Assembly: GCA_035048485.1 (NCBI GenBank)
Contig: CM068589.1
Span: 7,062,224-7,126,223, forward strand
From: Pteria penguin
Taxonomy: Eukaryota > Mollusca > Bivalvia > Pterioida > Pteriidae
Length of the DNA: 64,000 bases
Reading direction: 5' to 3'
Positions 12,700-25,100 of the stretch are shown piece by piece. Position 1 is the stretch's first letter. Every line of letters starts with the position of its first letter. The position numbers and the translations under genes were made by a program. The notes under the pieces are model-generated. The model did not search any database, was not told the DNA's origin, and saw only the letters and a program-made list of their open reading frames with translations.

Positions 12700-12925
12700 T
12701 GAACATACATGTATTTAAATGGCCTCTGTAAGCAAGTGGCCTCTTTATAGAGGTGTTCGTCAACAGGGATATCACGTACATGCACATATAGCAGGTGACC
12801 TTTCCAAAGAGGTGATCGTCAAGATATGACCTCTTAATAGAGGTGATTAAGGATATCACATGTACATGCACATATATAGCAACTGACCTCATAATTAGTT
12901 AATAGAGGTGATTGTCAGGTGGGAT
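12700..12925. repeat. Degenerate tandem repeat, ~65-bp unit
   Basis: Three to four copies sharing AGAGGTGAT(T/C)GTCA, GATATCAC and TACATGCACATATA. Confidence 0.75.
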
Positions 12926-13074
12926 ATCGGATGTACATAAACATAAACTGTGCAGTGACAAGTAAACAGTAATAAACGCATTGCAAACATGCCGTTATCT
13001 TAAATGTAGAGATTAATTTACAAACACTAAGTCTAAACATATTTATGCAGTTTAAACCCTAATTTGTAATTAGG

Positions 13075-13143
13075 ATGTCTGAGTCAAGTTCTCCAGCAAA
13101 ATCCCCGGATGAGGAGGGGTCAGGGCCGTGGGAAGAGTGGCAA
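13075..13143 (+). CDS. DIXDC1: Dixin coding exon 1
   Basis: Residues 1-23, Ser/Glu/Pro-rich, starting [15 protein letters not shown] and ending EEWQ, phase 0. The donor is GTAAGT at 13144. The ATG is the first after an in-frame TAA at 13060. An AG at 13049-13050 after TTTATGC could be the acceptor of a 5' UTR intron, so transcription probably starts further upstream. Human Dixin has a different N-terminus before its QLQAYVAW motif, so this short leader need not be the only isoform. Confidence 0.8.
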
Positions 13144-16100
13144 GTAAGTCTTCGGCTGCTTACCTTGTATTGCATGGAAACTCTAGAGGATCTTTTTTTC
13201 TCAATATATCGATTGTATATTATCGTGGTTATTTTACTTACACAAACTTTATTTTGAGTATTTAAGTTTTTATTTACAAGATATATGTGTATGCAGTGTA
13301 ATATAGTTTCTATACACATTATAATCAGCATGTTAACCACTGTGTGAATTGTGTATCTTGTATCAATATATATATGATTATATTGCCAGTAGAGGGACAC
13401 CTGCATTTCACTGTCTGTTCGTCTGCAACATCTCTCTGTATTGACTATATTTATAACTTACATAGCGACATACAGGTTTACTCAAGCATTTTATTATTTA
13501 TAGAATTCATTGACTCGATTTTATGTTGTCTGCCAAGCGTAACGTCAATTTCAGAATACTTTATTCGTCACCAGTCCGTTTGTCACACTTTTGTCTTTTT
13601 TTTCTTGTAATATTTTACTCTAGTTTACACAAAATGTTTGATTGGATGTTTATTTCGTCTGCGAAACATAACAACGCTCAGAATTACTGCGTATCGTTTG
13701 TTTGGAGTCAGAATTTGACCGTCTTCGCAGATGACACTTTTCTTTAAGCACTACACTCTAGGTTTCTGTATTTTATATCAATCATTGTATGTAATAGTAT
13801 CTATGCATGTCTAGCATTGTCTGTAGCATTGATCTATATCCAGTGTAATCCACTCAAGTGGTTTTAATCTTCATCCATATCACATCAGTCTGATCGATTT
13901 CATCAATGCACTAGTTTCTTGTAAACGTGCATTCAATCACTTTATTCTTTTATTTACATCGTTAATTGCATTTACTCAGCTAATTTCAATGTAAGGTAGA
14001 CAGAGAAAGTAGTTAAATGAAAATGTTTAAATTTTTAATTTTCAATATCATTTCAACAAATAAATTTTCAGCCAAAGGAAGTCCTTGGTGGTTCTTGCAC
14101 AGGGCTCGCCCTGGACCCCAAGAAGTGTGTCGCAACTTATTGCTGTCTTAAAGTCGGTGCAAACAATGAAAGCGAAAATGCTATTTTACAAAATTAGTGT
14201 ACACTTACAGTATGTGTCGCTTTTTAGAACAAAAGTTACGAATTATCGTAAAATGTGACAACTACAGTGTAGAACCCTGTCATATGAGGTTTGACTCTGA
14301 CGTAAACCGGAAGTCCATTATACATACGTATTAACTGTCTTGTTTGTGTGACTTACGTAATCATACGTTACTCGTTCGTTTGGGTCCCAGTGGAGGATCC
14401 AGAGGCCGCTATGGAAAGATTTTCCTCTTGATTGAGAGAGTTTTCTCTTCACTATAAAAATAATTTTAAAAATTGTACCAAATTTTATTGAATAATTCAG
14501 TTTTGCTGTCTATTAGTCACTGATGATAGTTTTGCAGCCCACTTACCCCTCCTGGATCTTTAACTACGTTTGGAAGGTGTACAGTATAAGGCAACTTCAG
14601 ACTGAGGAAATAAAATAGCTCAAAGGGACTGCCCAAAACACACATCATGTCATTGGAGAGGGGGTGTCATAGAACTTAACATAGTATTTTGATGATGATA
14701 TATCACAATGAAAGTTATCTGAGAGTCTTGGTATTTGTTGTGTTACAGAAGCAGCTGCAGGCCTATGTGGCCTGGGTGAATGCTCAGCTGAAGAAGAAAT
14801 CTGGAGTACGGCAGATAGAAGACCTCAAGAATGACATGAAGGATGGTGTAGCTATAATAGAGCTCATAGAGATCGTCTGTAAGTCATATACAAAATCTCA
14901 TAAATGACATGAATGATGGCATAGCTTTAATAGAGCTCACAGAGATTGTCTGTACGTCATATAGAAGGTCTCACAAATGACATGAATGATGGCATAGCAA
15001 TAATAGAACTCATAGAGATTGTCTGTAAGTCATATAAAAGATCTCACAAATGATATGAAGGATGGCGTAGCTATAATAGAACTCATAGAGATTGTCTGTA
15101 AGTCATATAGAAGGTCTCATAAATGACATGAAGGATGTCGTAGCTATAATAGAGCTCATAGAGATCATCTGTAAGTCATATAGAAGGTCTCATAAATGAC
15201 ATGAATGATCGCATAGCTATAATATAATTCATAGTACATGTAAATTGCAAGTCATATAGAAGATCTCAGGAATTACATGAAAGATGGTGTAGCTATAAGT
15301 ATAACAGAGTTTATAGAGATTGTCTGTAAGTCATATAAAACTAGAAGATCTTAGTGGTCACAGGTGTGTTAATCAGTCTGTATGTCACTGAGACTAAGTG
15401 TGTTAGTCAGTCTGTATGTCACTGAGACTAAGTGTGTTAGTCAGTCTGTATGTCACTGAGACTAAGTGTGTTAGTCAGTCTGTATGTCACTGAGACTAAG
15501 TGTGGTAGTCAGTCTGTATGTCACTGAGACTAAGTGTGTTAGTCAGGCTGTATGTCACTGAGACTAAGTCTGTATGTCTCTGAGACTAAGTGCCTGGGAG
15601 GAGTAATCATGTGTCAGAGGTGAGGTCAGTGCCCAGGAGGAGTGAGCAGGTGCCCAGGAGGAATAAGCAACTCCTGTTTGCCTAGCCACATCTGCTATGA
15701 ATGCCCAAAGCATAATTTAGTACAAAAACATTTCAACACTGCATACTTGAAAGACCCAAAGATTTTACAATATTTACCCTGTTTGGATAATATTATTATT
15801 GTCTTGTTTGGCAAAGCCATTATTTACTTTAAAGATGAACCTATATAACTCAGTTATAAAAGGGCCAGGTTTTTGATTCCTTCAGGCACATTTAAACATT
15901 TTTTGCAGCATAGCCTAGCCTCTAATCTTGAAGTCTTAACAAATCTTTGAATTCTGATCCCTTTGTAAAAGGATTTAAACCCCCTGCCCACTACTTAATT
16001 ACTTTATCTGCTTTTCTGTCAATGACACTTGTAGAATTTAAATCTTTTAATTCTTCACATTGAACTTGGAAGGTTTTACTATGCCGTTATTGGTTTTGTT

Positions 16101-19100
16101 AAACGTAGATTATCTGTGGAAAATCTCAATAAAGATCTCTGTTGTATTTCTTTTTTTTGTATTGTTTGTGTATAAGCAAAGTAGATGGGTAGATAAATAG
16201 GTGTGCTATTGAAATCTATTTATAAAATAGGGAAATTCCAAGGGACTAGTTTGTAATAACTTTCAGCTTTTTGTAAGGCTCCAAAAGGGAAATATGTTTT
16301 TCATTGTTTTGTATTTCATGTAACGTGTATGGTTTTGAAGAATGATGTTATGGGAGGGGAACATGACCTGTCATTATACCATAAACATGCCTCATTAATT
16401 ATTATCTTACATGTCATTATGATGACTGACAAGAGGCCCTCATTGGTACTCAATGCTCATATGGTATTACACTGACATATGACATTGCATTGATTGAAAA
16501 ATATATTTAAAGATAAATGTAGTGATGTATATTGATTTTTGTGCATGAAGCTTAAGGAAATGTGCAGAACAATAATTTTTCTAATTCCAGTTCATAATTT
16601 TGAGCAGGTTGTAGTATAGTGGTTAAGTGCTGGGCTTGTGGCACCGACGATCCAGGTTCGATTCCGGTATTGCACCACTATGCTTAAGAGGTTAGATACC
16701 TCCTGCTCCCATGTGATATAACAGAAAAATTGTTGAAACGACATAAAATATCAATCAACCAAACAATTCATAATTTCATATATGTGCACAGTAACCAGTT
16801 AGGTATCCATATTTTGTTTTACAGCTGGAGAAAGATTAACTGGTGTTCATCCATGTCCCTCTACTTACTCTGAAATGAGGGAGAATGTGGAGAGGATACT
16901 TCAGTACATGGCTGTCAATAAAATTCGCATGCATCATACAACGGCCAGAGGTAAGCTCATAGATCTAACACGCAGATAGGAACCCACAGTGTCCAGATCG
17001 GCAGAACTCCCTGCAGTCTGTAAGATCATACATCAGGTCTTGCTGGCCAATGGGCTCAAGTGTTGTGTAGAAACACCATAGTATCTCACCTCTGAAATGT
17101 CTGAGCTCGATTCTAAGTCACTGGGTTAAGACAAGGTGATGATATTCCATTGTACCCACCAAATGTATGTGGTTTTGTCTACCACTGAATGGCTGCCACC
17201 ATGAATGTGAAAATTCCTGATGTGATGTTGTGCAATAAATAGCCACCTCCATACACAGTTGACTCTCGCTTATTTCAACACTGATAACTTAAATTTTCCC
17301 GTATTACACATGAACTAATTTTAAAGTCTTGATACTCATTCAGCTGAAGTGGAACTGTTTATTCACGATCCCTTGGTATTTAAGTTCTGGAGAGTGGACT
17401 GTAAGCCAGGATTGCTAATTTGATGTCATACAATAGATAAACATCAGTGCATACGGTACACATGCCTTCAGTGTCCCACATTCCATGATGCAGTCAGCCT
17501 CTCCCATAGGTTGACATGAAAGTTTGTGCCTTCTGTGTAAACTAATGAAATCCAAAGTACATGTTACCATGAAATTTAATTATGATTCTTATTTTATCTA
17601 TTATCAGATATTGTCGATGGCAAGTTGAAGTCAATAATGAGACTGATTCTTGCCCTGGCAGCACATTTCAAACCTCAGTGTGTCCAGCGTAATCGGTCAT
17701 CTAAGTCCAGTGGTCACCATGTTACGGGTATTGTACAGGTAGGTCATCTAAGTCCAGTGGTCACTATGTCAGGATACATAGATATAAGTCACAGATGAAA
17801 AGTTGAAAAGTCAGTTAATATGTGATAAAATACAATCCTTACAAAGTAACACTATCCACCAAGAGGGCAGCATAAAGATTAGACTGTCTACCCAGTAACA
17901 CTGTCCACCCAGTGGGCATTATCAAAACACTGTCTACTTAGTAACACTGTCCACCTCGTGGGCAGCATGAAGATAACACTGTCTACCCAGTAACATTGTC
18001 CACTAAGTGGGCAGCATCAAGATAACACTGTCTACCCGGTAACATTGTCCACAAAGTGGACAGCAATGAAGTAACACTATCCACAAAATAGGCAGCAGCT
18101 AGTAACATTGTCCACCAAGTGGACAGCAGTTAGTAACACTCCACCCAGTGGGCAGCAACAAGGTAACACTGTCCACCCTGTAATGCTGCCCATCCAGTGG
18201 ACGGCAGCTAGAGACACTGTCCACCCCATGTCTTAGCACAGTTCTGCTCTAAGGATTAGTCAGTCCAGGGTTCGAGTGCCCCTAGTGGTTGAGTGGTACA
18301 GAATTTGAGTACCTCTAGTTATTGAGAGGTACAGATTTTGAGTACCTCTAGGTTTTGAGAGGTCCATGGTTCAAGCACCCTTAATGGTTTAGAGGTCTGT
18401 TGTTTGAGTACCTCTAGTGGTTGAGAGGTACAGGGTCGAGTTCAAGTGACCCTATTGGTTTAAAGGTCCAGGAATCAAGTACTCCTAGTGGTTGAGTGGT
18501 TCAGGGTTCAAATACCCTTAGTGGTTGATTGATTAGGGACTGAGTAAACATAGTGGTTCATTTTGGCTGAGACTGGCACATTGCTTGGAGTGGGACCTCC
18601 GTAAAAGTCTAAATTTCTCGTCAGTTCATCAGGCAGATGCCATATGAATAAAATATTCTAGTTGTGATCAGGAATTAAATCATACCATTGGAATGATACA
18701 CCACTTTACATATTACCCTGCAAAATAATTTAAATGATTAACAGGGTTTGAGTTTTATTGAAGAATTTGTGTTTCTGAATCACATCTTGCTTGATATACG
18801 TAACATTAAAAACTCTTAAAAACTTTCCTGCATTAAGTATGTCATCTTGCTTTATTTTAGGGAGCCTCTGCTGCATTAACAGAAGCTCGTAGGAATGCTG
18901 CCAAGGCAGGTAATAGCTTCCGGAGAAGTAGTCGACCCCAGACATATAGCGAACGACGGTAAGCATGAAAGGATCCTTAGAATAAGGGATTGAGAACTAG
19001 GATGAAAACTTGTCAAATGTCTTAATAATATGTTTTATTCATGTAAAATCTATAAAAGAGTGAGGGATCAAGCAGTGAGAGTCTATATTATATATTTGCT

Positions 19101-22100
19101 GACATAAGATGGTGGTGGTGACACGGGTAATGTTGATAGTGACACGGGTAATGTTGGTGGTGACACAGGTAATGTTGGTGATGACACGGGTAATGTTGTG
19201 TCATATAATCATTGGCAGTATCAAAATGCTGTTGGAATATTAAATTAAATTCATCTAATAAATTTACTGATGGTTTGTGCATATTGAAATTCAGTGCAAA
19301 AAGAAATTGATTTTCCTTTCGGAAAAAAGTCTGAGAACATAAAAGCAAGTTTAGAATGATCCCAAATGACCTCTTTTTCAGAAAACTTTTGATTAATCAC
19401 ATGATGTACTGACTCTTTCCACAGGAAATTTTATCATGCCGGAAGCAGTTCAGATCAGTTTTCCGACTCTGACCATAGTTACGGGGACCATTCCAAAAGT
19501 CTTCAGAGTCGAGATGAAGGTGACGGAGCGAGTGCTGACAAGAGTCCTCTATCCAGTGCTAGAATGTCGCAGAGTGTTCCCTCGACTACCCCCTCCTTCC
19601 AGCAACATCCAGCTGCTAGGGGACTATCAATAGCCAAAAGCCAGTCCTTAGATTTTGTATCAGGTAAAATTATCCCCCTTTTCTTCAGTATGATTATAGG
19701 ACTCTGTAGCTCAGATGTTAAGGTGCTTGGTTCACTACTGAAATGTTCCCGGTTCCAGTCCCACTGGTGACTCTTTGGTGTCTTGTCTTTCGGTGCTATG
19801 TAACAGTAGATGTGGCTCATTGCTGTTTCAGATGAGTCTGTCACATAGGTCTGAATTTCTGGTGCATTGCTTCAAGCATACATTGTCACCATATCAGCGC
19901 AATAGTCAAGATATGAGACAAAATAAGAATTTAACATAATTAGCCATAGAGCTAGCACAGGTGGAGTTGTCTTTCTTTGATCAGTTGGGCTGGATTTTAC
20001 ATTGCTCTCTATGATTTTCATTTATAGTGAGATTAAGGGGATACCAACCTCTTACATAAAGTGACATAACCCAGAGTCAGGATTGTCTGTTTTGTGTGTA
20101 ACCACTACACCATACCACTCACTGTCTCTCACACCACTAAGAGTATAGTGTTAAACAAAATACTTGATTCCTTTCTGATGTTCCAGAAGAGTATCTCGTA
20201 TTTGCAGTATCATTTCATAGACAGTGTGTGCTATATAGAAGGGCATGTGTAGCTTTTATTCAGTTTTCATGATACAGTAGTTTTAAAATTTAATAGACCC
20301 TATAATGTTAACAACAAGACTGAAGTTTTGGTTGGAAAATGATAAAGTTCCTTGAAAAATGTTTGATGTCTTGGTTACAAAAAAATTAATTTATCTTAAT
20401 TGTATTAATGATTATGTCTGATGTCTATGTGCAGGATTAGTGACCTTTTTACCAACCAGTACATCAGTCTTGCAATTGAAGTGAAAGAGTCTCTAACGAG
20501 TCTTAAGCAAAAATAAAAGTGCAGCCTGTATGTGTGGCAGGTATAGAGTACGGAATATTAGATGTCACTATCTACTCATACATGACGATAGTGGAGCCTG
20601 CGTCAGTGGCAGGTTATAGGAATGTTAGAAGTCACTATCTAATCATACATGACTGATAGTGGAGCCTGCGTCAGTGGCAGGCTATAGGAATGTTAGAGGT
20701 CACTATCTACTCATACATGACTGATAGTGGAGCCTGCGTCAGTGGCAGACTATAGGAATGTTAGAAGTCACTATCTACTCATACATGACTGATAGTGGAG
20801 CCTGCGTCAGTGGCAGACTATAGGAATGTTAGAAGTCACTATCTACTCATACATGACTGATAGTGGAGCCTGCGTCAGTGGCAGACTATAGGAATGTTAG
20901 AAGTCACTATCTACTCATACATGACTGATAGTGGAGCCTGCGTCAGTGGCAGACTATAGGAATGTTAGAAGTCACTATCTACTCATACATGACTGATAGT
21001 GGAGCCTGCGTCAGTGGCAGACTATAGGAATGTTAGAAGTCACTATCTACTCATACATGACTGATAGTGGAGCCTGCGTCAGTGGCAGACTATAGGAATG
21101 TTAGAAGTCACTATCTACTCATACATGACTGATAGTGGAGCCTGCGTCAGTGGCAGGCTATAGGGATGTTAGAAGTCACTATCTACTCATACATGACTGA
21201 TAATGGAGCCTGCGTCAGTGGCAGACTATAGGAATGTTAGAAGTCACTATCTACTCATACATGACTGATAATGGAGCCTGCGTCAGTGGCAGACTATAGG
21301 AATGTTAGAGGTCACTATCTACTCATACATGACTGATAGTGGAGCCTGCATCAGTGGCAGACTATAGGAATGTTAGAAGTCACTATCTACTCATACATGA
21401 CTGATAGTGGAGCCTGCGTCAGTGGCAGACTATAGGAATGTTAGAAGTCACTATCTACTCATACATGACTGATAGTGGAGCCTGCATCAGTGGCAAGCTA
21501 TAGGAGTTGAACGTTAGAGGTCCCCATAGTCTGGATTTGCAGCACAGAATTGGAAACATGTTTAAGTTGTGCCATTGAAAATAGATGTAGATGAAAAACT
21601 CCTGAAAATGCAAATCATATGTAGATACAACACTTCTAATATTAATATTTGTGTAGTGGACTTGGTATACATATATTTGATATCGCTTATTGTATTTTTA
21701 CAGCCAAAGATAGTGGTACAGAGTTAGATGAAGGGTCTTTAGCCGACACATCACATGTGGAAGATCTTGTGGCAGAATATAACGAAGTTTATGATGAGAT
21801 GAAACAAACAAAAACGGACCTCCTTAAACTTCAAGACATTGTAAGAAATCTGTTGTTAAAACAAACAAAAACAGAACTCTTTAAACTTCAAGACATTGAA
21901 AGAAATCTTTCATTAAAACAAACAAAAACAGACCTCCTTAAACTTCAAGGCTTTGTAAGAAATCTATCATTAAAACAAACAAAAAGCAGACTGCTTTAAA
22001 TGTCAAGAACTTGTAGGAAATTTATTGTGAAAGGAATAATGATTCATTGTATAGCTGTAAAATGACATCTTTGAAAATCAAAATTTCAGTAATAGTGTTT

Positions 22101-25100
22101 GTATGTTACAGTACATATATGACTAGACAAGTGTGTATGATATATCATACATAGTATCGTTGGACTTCATTTATATGACTAGACAAGTCTGTACAATATA
22201 TCGTACGTGCAATTGTTGGATTTCAGTCATTGTATGACTAGACAAGTCTGTTCGATATATCACATGGTATTGTTGGATTTCAGTTATTATATGACTAGAC
22301 AAGTCTGTACAATATGTCATACATGGTGTCATTGGACTTCAGTTATTATATGACTAGACAAGTCTGTACGATATATCATACGTGCAATTGTTGGACTTCA
22401 GTTATTATATGACTAGACAAGTCTGTACGATATATCATACATGGTATTGTTGGACTTCAGTTATTATATGACTAGACAAGTCTGTACAATATGTCATACA
22501 GGGTATCGTTGGACTTCAGTTATTATATGACTAGACAAGTCTGTACGATATATCATACATATTATCCTTGGATTTCAGTCATTGTATGACTAGACAAGTC
22601 TGTACGATATATCACATGGTATTGTTGGATTTCAGTTATTATATGACTAGACAAGTCTGTACAATATGTCATACATGGTGTCATTGGACTTCAGTTATTA
22701 TATGACTAGACAAGTCTGTACGATATATCATACATATTATCCTTGGATTTCAGTTATTATATGACTAGACAAGTCTGTTCGATATATCACATGGTATTGT
22801 TGGATTTCAGTTATTATATGACTAGACAAGTCTGTTCGATATATCACATGGTATTGTTGGATTTCAGTTATTATATGACTAGACAAGTCTGTACGATATA
22901 TCATACATGGTATCCTTGGATTTCAGTTATTATATGGGGATCCTCCCGATGGTGAAGAGGACAAACAAATCGTTGGTGGCGACATTCCCGAAGAAAAGTT
23001 TGTAAGTCAACCATACTTTTCATTAAGATAAAGGTGTAAAGTTGTTCATTGGTTCAGTGATAAAGCCCTTAGCAGATTGATACATTTCTCCCCATAGAAT
23101 AAGGTTAAAAATGGCTTTCTCTGTAGCCCAATACATTTCATATAATGGATAAGATTTTATTGAAAATAAACTTAACAGTTTACCCTTTATCATTCTTTGT
23201 GTCTCTTTCTTGTAAATCTGACCATCATTTCTTGTCTATGTATCACACCATCTTTTTCACTATGACACATCTTTCCCTCATAAACCTACACCGTAGTTAA
23301 TGTCTGTCTATCATGAATGTTAAAACAATATTCACAGCCAACACATGGTCCTTGTGTACTCAGAATGTGTAATGTGAAAACACATAAAAGATTTAGATGA
23401 CAGTTTGCTTCCTACAGTCTTTCAAACATTTAGATAACAGTCTGCTTCCTACGGTCTGTCAAACATTCAGATGACCGTTTGCTTCCTACAGTCTTTCAAA
23501 CATTTAGATAACAGTCTGCTTCTTACGGTCTGTCAAACATTCAGATGAAAGAATTCAGTAGATAATGATAATCTGTGTTTTTCAGGCAATATTACAGAGT
23601 CAAGTCATTCAGCTTACAGAATTACAAAACGACTTACGAGAAGAATTATCTAACACAAAGAATGAGTGTATGTCACTACAGGGTGCTAAGGTAGGATTGT
23701 ACTTGGTGTTCTATGCATAAAATACTATAAGCCCTCAGTCACTTGTGAACTTTTTATTTTTGGAACATTTCCAAAATTGGTTTTTTCATGAACCTGTTCC
23801 ATATTTCATTTAAGTTTTGTTACAAAATCTGAATTAGAATAGAATAAGGGCAATTTAGCACAATAACACGTCAAAAACTAAATTGAGTAACACATAGATT
23901 AAACATTTCTCATCTGATTCCAATTTCAAACTTCCTTTAATTTTGAAGGCATGAGACAGTTTGAAAGTTTTTTGTTAATTTTTTTGCCTTTGAACTGTTG
24001 TAGGCGGGGTTACAGCATCGACTGTCAGAACAAGAGGAGTATATCTCACAGCTCCGGAACGAATTACTGCAGCGAGAATTTACCGATCAGTCGTTAGAGT
24101 CAGATAAGGTGAAGTTTATAAGTATAGTATATAAGTATAGTTTATAATCTAGTTTATAAGTATAACATTAGTGATTTTTATACCTATACACTCCTCTCCT
24201 CTTCTCTTCCATTAAAATAATAACAGTTGGTCTCACATCCTCTTATAAGCTGATTTATTGCACACTGGATGTCCGTCTGTCTGTCAACATTTTGGTTAGA
24301 ATTTCTGGTTGAAGCAAAATCTCAGCAACTAAATTGAGTATAAACATAATACTTCACACATAGGTTCCTTATGACCAGAGCTTACAATTTATGCCATGAC
24401 TTTTGACCTAGTGACCTTGACCTTTGACTTTGACCTACTTTTAAGAAACTTCAACTTTGATTAGGTCTTTTGAATCAGTAGGAATAGGGCTTTGATACTT
24501 CACACATAGGTATGTCAAGTGATTTATTTTATGCCATAGCTTTTTACCTTGTTGATAAACTTTATGGAAAATATAATAGCCTTATGGAAGTGGATAACAT
24601 TCTTGTATGAAGTATCAGAAACGGTGACACTTCAGACAATGATGGTTATCAGTGCTGTTCTCATAGTTTATATTTCATGATTGAAACTTGATGAATTTCA
24701 GAACGAAATGAGGAAGGCAGTACAGGAAAGAGAAAAAGTGATCCTTGACTTAAGGGTGAGTGAAGATTAATAGAATCTACCACTATTGTCCGGTGATGAC
24801 AGAGAAATCAACTAACCCGAGTGTTAAATTAGCTTAGTCAATGCCGAAGCTTGACGAAGCATGGACTAATCTAATTTGACACGAGGGTTAGTTGATTTCT
24901 CTGTCACCACCGGACAATAGCGGTAGATTATTTTTCTCCCATTCAATAATTTGCCCCTAAATTTGTCATTTTCCCTTCCGTTTTGTTGGAAAATGAACAA
25001 AAATTAGGTTGCTTGACATTGACGTATGTTATGATAACATTGAGCGCAAAATAGGTCGTGTAGCTTATCTTCCACTCCCCTGTGGGAGACGGGCTGATCA

